Below are positions 1-5,292 of a stretch of DNA of 7,319 nucleotides, in pieces. Source of the stretch: Actinomycetota bacterium. Its GTDB lineage: Bacteria; Actinomycetota; Actinomycetes; S36-B12; UBA10799. The notes beneath the pieces are model-generated. The model ran no database searches, was not told the DNA's origin, and saw nothing but the letters and a program-made list of their open reading frames with translations. Both the position numbers and the translations under genes were made by a program. Every line of letters begins with the position of its first letter. The stretch's first letter is position 1. The stretch is from the NCBI GenBank assembly GCA_030837445.1, contig JAUPKM010000349.1:1-7319 (forward strand), read 5' to 3'.

Positions 1-59
1 CAGTCGATGGCGCCGGCAAGACCTACGCAAGCACTGACTCCGGCCGGACGTTCGCCTAG
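1..59 (+). CDS. C-terminal end of an unidentified protein with an Asp-box-like motif (partial)
   Basis: Only the last 18 codons are in the window; in the frame ending at TAG (57-59) they read VDGAGKTYASTDSGRTFA. The stretch STDSGRTF fits the Asp-box (BNR) pattern S-x-D-x-G-x-T-W/F, which is found in beta-propeller proteins such as sialidase-like and sortilin-like proteins, many of them secreted. The stop lies 12 bases before the sortase ATG and overlaps its Shine-Dalgarno, so the two genes are probably co-transcribed. The visible end has no LAXTG or LPXTG signal, hydrophobic segment or basic tail, so this C-terminus is not an obvious sortase substrate. Frame 1 is also open here, so the call rests on the motif and the spacing. 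The function of the full protein cannot be told. Confidence 0.45.
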   Translation, partial: VDGAGKTYASTDSGRTFA

Positions 60-64
60 GGAGG
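59..64 (+). promoter_or_regulatory. Shine-Dalgarno of the sortase gene
   Basis: GGGAGG sits 7 bases before the ATG at 72. It fixes the sortase start at this ATG rather than the next in-frame ATG (residue 12). It begins inside the TAG stop of the upstream partial gene, as expected for linked translation in an operon. Confidence 0.75.
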
Positions 65-71
65 CAGCTGG

Positions 72-734
72 ATGCGAGCTTTCGTTCGCAAACTCGGCGA
101 GGTGATGATCACGCTCGGCCTCGTGCTGTTGCTCTTCGTCAGTTACCAACTGTGGTGGACGAATGTGTTGGCCGACCGGGCAGCAAGCCAGGCGGCGAAC
201 GCCATCACCGATTCCTGGAAGGCGTCACTGAAGGACCCGCCCGCCGAGTTGACCAAGCAGCCCCCGGAAGGCACCGGCTTCGCCCTGATGACCATCCCGC
301 GGTTGGGCAGCGATGTGGAGGGCGAGCCGGTCATCCAAGGAGTCAGCCTGGAGGTGCTGGCAGAGGGAATCGGCCATTACCCGGGCACCGCAATGCCGGG
401 TCAGGTGGGGAACTTCGCCACCGCGGCACACCGCGCCACCCACGGCGAACCGCTGCGCTATGTGGACCAGCTACAAGTCGGTGACAACGTGTATGTGCAG
501 ACCCAAGGCTATTGGTACACCTACAAGCTGGTGCGTACCCAGATCGTGTCGCCGGCAGACACCTGGTCGATCTCACCGCAGCCATTCGACGTCCCACTCG
601 CTTCCAACCGGCTACTCACCCTGACCACCTGCAACCCGCGTTGGGCGTCCTACGAACGCTGGATCTGGTGGGGCACACTCTCCTCGAAACAACCGCGAAC
701 ACAGGGTCCGCCCCGAATGGTGGTGAACGGCTGA
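72..734 (+). CDS. Class E sortase (membrane-anchored transpeptidase)
   Basis: A cysteine transpeptidase of 220 aa that would act on the outer face of the membrane, cutting a sorting signal (LAXTG-like for class E) and joining the substrate to the cell wall or another protein. Residues about 10-29 form an N-terminal membrane anchor (VMITLGLVLLLFVSYQLWW), followed by a linker and the sortase beta-barrel from about residue 68. The catalytic triad is visible: His120 in NFATAAHRATHG, Cys187 in LLTLTTCNP, and Arg196 in YERW. The TLTTC box and the aromatic-rich C-terminus after Arg196 fit class E (SrtE-like) enzymes. Length is normal and all key residues are present. The next gene's ATG overlaps its TGA. 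No LAXTG substrate is encoded in the window. Housekeeping class E sortases in actinobacteria often sit beside pabA/trpG (from memory); here the downstream neighbours are a convergent hydrolase and the topA cluster. Confidence 0.93.
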   Translation: MRAFVRKLGEVMITLGLVLLLFVSYQLWWTNVLADRAASQAANAITDSWKASLKDPPAELTKQPPEGTGFALMTIPRLGSDVEGEPVIQGVSLEVLAEGIGHYPGTAMPGQVGNFATAAHRATHGEPLRYVDQLQVGDNVYVQTQGYWYTYKLVRTQIVSPADTWSISPQPFDVPLASNRLLTLTTCNPRWASYERWIWWGTLSSKQPRTQGPPRMVVNG

Positions 735-979
735 TGTACCCGTGGCTGTGGCGTCATCTGCCGGGTGGCACACCGTGGAAGGTTGTGTCGGCGATCGTGC
801 TGGTAGCTGCGGTGATCGTGCTCTTGATGGCAGTCATCTTCCCCTGGGCGGAGACGACCCTGCCATTCCTGCAGGTGACTGTGGATCAGTCGGCCACGCC
901 GTCCGCGCCCGCCTCGCTGGCCCCCGCCAGCCCGCAGGCGTCACCAACCTCGCCCGCGTCACCGACCTCGCGCCGCTAG
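734..979 (+). CDS. Small single-pass membrane protein with Ser/Pro/Ala tail, coupled to sortase
   Basis: An 81-aa protein whose ATG overlaps the last base of the sortase TGA (TGATG), so translation is probably coupled; no strong Shine-Dalgarno is seen. The N-terminus MYPWLWRHLPGGTPWK is followed by one membrane helix at about residues 17-37, then FPWAETTLPFLQVTV (residues 36-50), and a low-complexity tail rich in Ser, Pro, Ala and Thr that ends in RR. The M-Y-x-W/L-W-R-x-L-P-G start and the FPW...LPF..VTV block resemble, from memory, a small uncharacterised actinobacterial membrane family found beside class E sortases. Positive charges before the helix predict an inside N-terminus and an outside tail. 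The tail holds a 6-residue tandem repeat (ASPTSP, ASPTSR) from two 16-base copies at 938-953 and 956-971 with one mismatch. Function unknown. Its TAG stop overlaps the stop of the opposing hydrolase gene. Confidence 0.8.
   Translation: MYPWLWRHLPGGTPWKVVSAIVLVAAVIVLLMAVIFPWAETTLPFLQVTVDQSATPSAPASLAPASPQASPTSPASPTSRR
976..979. other. CTAG palindrome serving as stop codon of both convergent genes
   Basis: TAG at 977-979 ends the plus-strand membrane protein. The reverse complement of 976-978 is TAG and ends the minus-strand hydrolase. The genes overlap by three bases tail to tail, so any transcription terminator must lie inside the opposite coding region. Confidence 0.9.
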
Positions 980-2547
980 TCTGAAATCGGGATCGCGCCG
1001 GTCAGCGGACAGACGGTGTTCTCCGCCTCCGGCGCCTTACCCGTCAGCAGGAAGCGATTGACGATGGCGTTGACGCAAGCGCTGGAGCGCAGGTAGGCGG
1101 TGTGACCGTCGCCGCCCTGCCAGCTGATCAGTTTGCCGTTCTCCAGCCCGCCCGCCAGCGCCTGCGCCCAGACGTAGGGGGTGGCAGGGTCGTACTGAGT
1201 GCCGATGACCAAGATGTCTGGCGTGCCCGGTGCGACGATCTTGTGCGGGGTGTAGGTCGCCGGCGCCGGCCAATTGTCACAGGCGAGTAGACTCCACGCC
1301 TGCGAATCACCGATGAACGGCCACTGCTGACCCCATTGACCGGCCAATTTCTCCACTTGCGCAGCGTCGTAGCGATCTGGCCGGTCCAGGCAGTTCACCG
1401 CGTAGATGGCCTCGTTGCCATTGTTGTTAAACGTGCCATTGGCATTCCGCTCGGTGGTCTCGTCCACCAGCGCCAACAGTTCCGACCCGTCACCCGCCAG
1501 GCCGGCCGCCAGCGCCCTGTTTAACGAATCCCACTGCACCTCTGGTGCGTACATGGACATCGCCATCGCCGAGATCAATAGGGATTCGGTGAGCGGGCGG
1601 CTCGGTTCGGCCGCGAGTGGCTGGTCAGCCACCTGTCGCACGAATGCCTGCAACCGTGCCTCGGCCGCCGCCCGGTCGCTGCCGAGCGGGCAGTCGCGCT
1701 GCTGCACACACCAGTCGAGGTAGCGACCCAGTTCCACTTGGAAGGCAGCCGCCTGACCGGTAGCCAACTCGGCATTGTCCAGCTCCGGATCGAGCGCACC
1801 GTCGAGCACAAAACGACCGACGTGGGTCGGGAACTGCTCGGCGTAAAGCGCACCGAGAAACGTCCCGTAGGAGTAGCCCAGGTAGTTCAACTTATCCTCG
1901 CGCAGGGATGCCCGCAGCACGTCCATATCCTTGCTCGCGCTGATGGAGTCCATGTACCGAGCTATCTGCGGGGAGTTCTTGACACAGCGGGGCCCCAGCT
2001 CGGTGTAGACCCTGATGGCTTCCTGCTCTTCCGCCTGGTTTTCGGGCGAGGATGGTGCGTCGATCAAGTCGTCGGTCTGCTTGTCTGTCAAGCACTCCAC
2101 CGGCGTGCTCTGGCCTACTCCGCGTGGATCGAGCCCGATCAGGTTGTAGGCATCTCGGATTTCGGGGGAGAAGGCGCCCGCGGCGGCGGCGGCAAACTCG
2201 ATCCCCGACCCACCCGGGCCGCCGGGATCCATCAAGAGTGAACCGAGCCGGGCATCGCCGCTCGACTGCACCTGCAGCACCGCCACCTTGATCGCTGGAC
2301 CGTCCGGTTTGGCGTAGTCCAACGGGACGTTGATGGTGCCACACAGGAAGGACGAGGAGGGCGAGCAACGTCGCCAGTTCACATCCTGCGCGTAGTACTT
2401 GGCCAACGCCGGATCCGGGGCACTACCGACCTGGCTGGACCCCGACGGGCTGGCCGGAATGGTCGGTTCCACCTTGTCCACGCTGACGCCAACGCAGCCG
2501 GAAAGCACGAGCGGGACCGTCACGAGCACGCCGACGTAGAATCGCAT
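976..2547 (-). CDS. Secreted lipoprotein alpha/beta hydrolase, tripeptidyl-aminopeptidase-like (TAP family)
   Basis: A serine hydrolase of 523 aa from the ATG at 2547. Residues 1-18 form a lipoprotein signal: MRF, a hydrophobic stretch, then lipobox VLSGC with Cys18 as lipidation site. This places the enzyme on the outer face of the membrane, followed by a Ser/Pro linker. The catalytic core shows MDPGGPGGSG (oxyanion region, about 106-115), GLDPRGVGQSTPVEC (138-152), the nucleophile elbow GYSYG with Ser226, Asp453 in IGTQYDPATP, and His482 in GGDGHTAY. The C-terminal part matches the TAP-type domain, with many paired Cys. Relatives include Streptomyces tripeptidyl aminopeptidases and the mycobacterial Hip1/CaeA group, which release N-terminal tripeptides or process envelope proteins; the substrate here is unknown. 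An upstream in-frame start at 2598 would add 17 residues before the signal peptide and has no support. The gene follows the two-TM protein after 65 bases. Confidence 0.92.
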   Translation of the reverse strand: MRFYVGVLVTVPLVLSGCVGVSVDKVEPTIPASPSGSSQVGSAPDPALAKYYAQDVNWRRCSPSSSFLCGTINVPLDYAKPDGPAIKVAVLQVQSSGDARLGSLLMDPGGPGGSGIEFAAAAAGAFSPEIRDAYNLIGLDPRGVGQSTPVECLTDKQTDDLIDAPSSPENQAEEQEAIRVYTELGPRCVKNSPQIARYMDSISASKDMDVLRASLREDKLNYLGYSYGTFLGALYAEQFPTHVGRFVLDGALDPELDNAELATGQAAAFQVELGRYLDWCVQQRDCPLGSDRAAAEARLQAFVRQVADQPLAAEPSRPLTESLLISAMAMSMYAPEVQWDSLNRALAAGLAGDGSELLALVDETTERNANGTFNNNGNEAIYAVNCLDRPDRYDAAQVEKLAGQWGQQWPFIGDSQAWSLLACDNWPAPATYTPHKIVAPGTPDILVIGTQYDPATPYVWAQALAGGLENGKLISWQGGDGHTAYLRSSACVNAIVNRFLLTGKAPEAENTVCPLTGAIPISD

Positions 2548-2554
2548 ACCTGGC

Positions 2555-2560
2555 AATCTA
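2555..2560 (-). promoter_or_regulatory. Candidate -10 element for a leaderless hydrolase transcript
   Basis: On the minus strand TAGATT (TANNNT pattern) lies 7 bases before the ATG at 2547, the usual distance from a -10 hexamer to a transcription start. The mRNA would then begin at or next to the start codon. No good Shine-Dalgarno at normal distance precedes this ATG, and no clear -35 hexamer is seen, which is common in actinobacteria. The placement is inferred from pattern and spacing only. Confidence 0.5.
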
Positions 2561-2612
2561 TGCCCTGAGACGTCCAGCTGGGCCGCGAACCTAGGCACGG
2601 GTACCTGGCCGA

Positions 2613-3467
2613 TCAGTTGCCGTCGAAGACGTCGGACGCTGTCCCCAGCCCGGCCGCGTAGGCCTCCAGCTCGGCTGTCGCGGCGGCCAAGGTACGCCCT
2701 GCGGGGCCAGCCGGATCGGGCGCGGCCAGCAGGGTCGCGGTGGCCGCGATCAGTTGCTGGTAGGCCCGGACACCGTCGGCCAATCTGCGCCGGAGGACCT
2801 CAGCCGCATCCGCAGCCTGCGGTGCAGCAAAGGCGTCGACCTGCGAGACGAGATGGATCCGCTCGATCAGCCGGTACATATTCGGCTGCACGCTGGCCAC
2901 AGTTGCCCGCAGACCCAAGCCGGCCTCGGCATGCAACTCATCGACCGCCGGGATCATGGCGTACAACTGAGCCTCGGCAGCGGCCAAATCGGCGGCCTCC
3001 TCCGACCCCACCGAACCGGGCATCAACAGCGGCGGCGGCACTGTCGGCAAAGCCTGTGGCGGCGGCGGCTCAACCGTCTGGAGCTGCTGCCTCGCCCGCA
3101 GCCCGATCAACGCCGCCGCAGCCGCCGCAACGAACCACAGACCAGCTGAACCAGGGATGACACCGCCGGGCTCCACCACCAGCGTGGCGACATCGATAAC
3201 CCCCAGGCCAGCCGAGCCGGCCGCGAGATAAATGCCGGAACTGGCCCGGTTCCGCAACCGTCCCAGTCGCCGTTGGTAGCTGTCCAATGCGTTGGCGTTG
3301 GCCACCTGGATTTGATTCCGCTGCTGGATCGCCAACGCCCGTCGCTGCTCGGCAGCCTCAAACGGATCTCGTCGCCTGGCCCGCTGCACCCGGGCAGATT
3401 CAAACGCATCGATTCCTTTGGCCAGCCACCGACCGAAGGCCTCGCCCGAGTCATTCTTCGCAGTCAC
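2613..3467 (-). CDS. Unrecognised two-transmembrane protein with helical C-terminal domain (possibly PspM-like)
   Basis: I do not recognise this protein with certainty. From the GTG at 3467 it has 284 aa. A charged N-terminal helical region (about 1-75, rich in Arg, Gln and Ala) leads to two membrane helices at about 78-98 and 105-123 joined by a short Pro/Gly turn (VVEPGGVIPGSAG), giving both ends inside the cell. A Pro-rich linker follows (about 133-150, with runs PPPP and PPP), then a mostly alpha-helical Ala-rich domain (about 155-275) including LRRRLADGVRAYQQLIAATA. This layout and the last helix recall, from memory, actinobacterial PspM-type phage-shock membrane proteins, but that is a guess without a search. 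It lies 27 bases after holB on the same strand. An upstream in-frame TTG at 3488 would add 7 residues but has no Shine-Dalgarno; the GTG has a -10-like hexamer 6 bases upstream, so I prefer it. The reading frame itself is well supported by length and composition. Confidence 0.75.
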   Translation of the reverse strand: MTAKNDSGEAFGRWLAKGIDAFESARVQRARRRDPFEAAEQRRALAIQQRNQIQVANANALDSYQRRLGRLRNRASSGIYLAAGSAGLGVIDVATLVVEPGGVIPGSAGLWFVAAAAAALIGLRARQQLQTVEPPPPQALPTVPPPLLMPGSVGSEEAADLAAAEAQLYAMIPAVDELHAEAGLGLRATVASVQPNMYRLIERIHLVSQVDAFAAPQAADAAEVLRRRLADGVRAYQQLIAATATLLAAPDPAGPAGRTLAAATAELEAYAAGLGTASDVFDGN

Positions 3468-3473
3468 ACGCCT

Positions 3474-3479
3474 ACCGTA
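3474..3479 (-). promoter_or_regulatory. Candidate -10 element for a leaderless transcript of the two-TM protein gene
   Basis: On the minus strand TACGGT (TANNNT pattern) ends 6 bases before the GTG at 3467, so a transcript would start at the G of GTG. It lies in the 27-base gap after holB, and no -35 match is clear. The gene may also be read through from the topA-tmk-holB operon. Confidence 0.4.
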
Positions 3480-3494
3480 AGCCTTCAACCGGCT

Positions 3495-4661
3495 TCAGCG
3501 CACCTGTGGTCGCTGCAGCTCCAGCGCTAACCGCTCGAACACCAGGTCCTCGTTGCCGTCGGCAGCCAGCAATGCCCGGGCTCGGCCGAGGGCGTCAATC
3601 CTGCGCAGTGCCCCGACCATGTCGACGTTGGCAGCCATCCGATCGATCTCGGACCGCAGCTCTTCGTTGATCAGCGACGCATCCTGATCGGCGAGCAGCA
3701 CTAACAGGTCGCGGTACAGCCCGAGCAGATCCAGCAACACGCGGTCGAGTTCGTCCCGCAGCAACCGACGCCGACGGTTTCGCTGGCCCTTCTCCTGCTC
3801 CTTGACCGCGGCACCGGCCCTTACCTTCGCACTACCTGCGCCGGTTCCGCCCTCGCCGTAGTTGCGCAGCAACTGCGCCAGGTCATCGGCATCCATCGGG
3901 TCGGCCACATCGGCTACTCGCAGCCGGGCCGCCGCAACGACATCAGCGGCCGCGGTGAGGCACGCTGCCACCGACCCGAGTCGTTGCGGGAACCGGAGGA
4001 TCTCCTGGTGCCGCACGCGTTCGCCCTCGTCGAGCGCGAGTGCCCGCGCCCGACCGACGTGTCCCTGCGCGGCCCTGGCCGCGTACGAGGCGAGCGCCGG
4101 GTCCACTCCCGCTACCCGAACCAGGAAATCGGCCACCTCCGGGATCGGCGGTGTCCGCAGCCGAATCACCCGGCAGCGCGACCGAATAGTCGGCAGCAGA
4201 TCATCCGGGCTGGGCGCGCACAGCACCCAGACGCCACGCGAGGGCGGTTCTTCCAACGACTTCAGCAGCGCGTTATCGGCGTGCTCGTTCAGTCTGTCCG
4301 CATCCTCGATAACGATGACGTTCCAGTCACCACGGCTTGGCAGGACCCCAACTCGGCCGACCAGACCGCGGGTCTGATCCACCCCGAAGATGACGCCCTC
4401 CGGCCGGACGATGGTGACGTCGCTGTGAACCCCGGAAGCCACGTCCCGACAGGCGCGACACGTGCCGCAGCCGCCGTCAGGGCATACCAGCGCAGTGGCA
4501 AAGGCGACGGCGGCCATCGACCGGCCCGAGCCGGGAGGTCCGGTGATGAGCCAAGCGTGGGTCATCTCGGGTCCCGGATCGGTTTCGTGGGCCGCGGCAA
4601 CCGCCCGCTGCAACTGTTCGACCACATCGGACTGGCCCACCAGCGCATCCCAGACGGTCAC
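3495..4661 (-). CDS. holB: DNA polymerase III subunit delta' (clamp-loader subunit)
   Basis: The 388-aa delta' subunit of the clamp-loader complex, which helps load the sliding clamp onto primed DNA in the cytoplasm. The AAA+ core shows GPPGSGRS (41-48) at the Walker A position, with Arg in place of the usual Lys; a four-Cys zinc-binding cluster at C60, C65, C68 and C71; the Walker B-like VIVIEDAD (115-122); NALLKSLEEPP (130-140); and the SRC motif at 161-163. The C-terminal collar helices include a very basic patch (KGQRNRRRRLLRDELDRVLL, 291-310), usual in actinobacterial delta' proteins. The Arg in the P-loop suggests weak or no ATPase, in line with the structural role of delta'. GTG start and the tmk TGA overlap as GTGA, so translation is probably coupled; no strong Shine-Dalgarno is seen. 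Length fits actinobacterial homologues. Confidence 0.93.
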   Translation of the reverse strand: MTVWDALVGQSDVVEQLQRAVAAAHETDPGPEMTHAWLITGPPGSGRSMAAVAFATALVCPDGGCGTCRACRDVASGVHSDVTIVRPEGVIFGVDQTRGLVGRVGVLPSRGDWNVIVIEDADRLNEHADNALLKSLEEPPSRGVWVLCAPSPDDLLPTIRSRCRVIRLRTPPIPEVADFLVRVAGVDPALASYAARAAQGHVGRARALALDEGERVRHQEILRFPQRLGSVAACLTAAADVVAAARLRVADVADPMDADDLAQLLRNYGEGGTGAGSAKVRAGAAVKEQEKGQRNRRRRLLRDELDRVLLDLLGLYRDLLVLLADQDASLINEELRSEIDRMAANVDMVGALRRIDALGRARALLAADGNEDLVFERLALELQRPQVR

Positions 4662-5281
4662 GGTCGGTCCGCCAAGAGTTCCTCGACCCGGGCCGCTACC
4701 TTCCGGGCGAGGTCCTCGACGGCCCCGGCAGCGTCCAGCACAAGGTACCTATGTGGTGCCTCCTCGGCTGATCGCAACAGGCCTGCCCGTACGGCTAGAT
4801 GGAACTCCAAGGATTCAGACTCCATCCGGTTGCGATCCTGCGCGCGCGCCACCCCGGCGGCCGGCGAGACGTCCAGCAGCACCGTCAGGTCGGGCATCAA
4901 GGAATCGGTAGCCCACTCGCTCAGGTCAGCGATCTCCACACGTGGCAACCCTCGGGCATCGCCCTGGTAGGCGACGGAAGAGTCCACGAATCGGTCGCAC
5001 ACGACTACCTGGCCGGCGGCCAACGCCGGTCGGATCACCCGTTCCACATGATCGGCGCGGGCCGCCGCAAACAGCAACGCTTCGCAACGGCCAGACATCG
5101 GCTCCGCGCTGGCCCGCAACAACAACGCGCGGATGTCCTCCGCGAGCTGGGTGCCGCCCGGCTCTCTTGTCGCCACGACTTGCTGGCCCATCGCCCGTAG
5201 TCGACTCACCAACAAGGCCGCCTGAGTCGACTTACCGGCCCCCTCTCCGCCCTCGAAAACGACGAACACTCCGGCAGCCAC
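4658..5281 (-). CDS. tmk: Thymidylate kinase (dTMP kinase)
   Basis: A 207-aa enzyme that phosphorylates dTMP to dTDP with ATP, the step before dTTP in DNA precursor synthesis; cytoplasmic. The P-loop FEGGEGAGKST (residues 9-19), the REPGGT dTMP-contact motif (39-44), DRFVDSSVAYQG (96-107) and a lid with RAQDRNRMES (146-155) are all in place, and the length is typical. The start is a GTG with GGAGG five bases upstream; the topA stop lies 11 bases away. Its stop overlaps the holB GTG by four bases. The topA-tmk-holB order couples DNA topology, nucleotide supply and replisome loading, and is common in actinobacteria, where other genes may be inserted. Confidence 0.96.
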   Translation of the reverse strand: MAAGVFVVFEGGEGAGKSTQAALLVSRLRAMGQQVVATREPGGTQLAEDIRALLLRASAEPMSGRCEALLFAAARADHVERVIRPALAAGQVVVCDRFVDSSVAYQGDARGLPRVEIADLSEWATDSLMPDLTVLLDVSPAAGVARAQDRNRMESESLEFHLAVRAGLLRSAEEAPHRYLVLDAAGAVEDLARKVAARVEELLADRP

Positions 5282-5286
5282 GGTTG

Positions 5287-5291
5287 CCTCC
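5287..5291 (-). promoter_or_regulatory. Shine-Dalgarno of tmk
   Basis: GGAGG on the minus strand lies 5 bases before the tmk GTG at 5281 and directly after the topA TGA (5293-5295). It decides the GTG as start and indicates co-translation from the same mRNA as topA. Confidence 0.75.
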
Positions 5292-5292
5292 G

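Noticed and set aside
143..624. Several alternative-frame open frames within the sortase gene
   Set aside because: The sortase frame has membrane anchor, His, Cys and Arg of the active site, and a good Shine-Dalgarno; the others show no domain.
734..979. Small membrane protein as the sortase substrate
   Set aside because: It has no LAXTG/LPXTG motif and no C-terminal hydrophobic segment after the Ser/Pro tail.
2548..2598. Upstream start adding 17 residues to the hydrolase
   Set aside because: It would place a polar stretch before the lipoprotein signal peptide and overlaps the likely promoter.
2580..2612. Possible terminator hairpin between the two-TM gene and the hydrolase gene
   Set aside because: Only a weak imperfect stem (AGGTA/TGCCT with loop CCCG) is seen and no T-run follows; I could not support a terminator.
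3984..4970. Long plus-strand open frame (328 codons) opposite holB and tmk
   Set aside because: It is the antisense shadow of two well-supported genes; the translation is Arg/Pro-rich with no family motif and crosses a real gene boundary.
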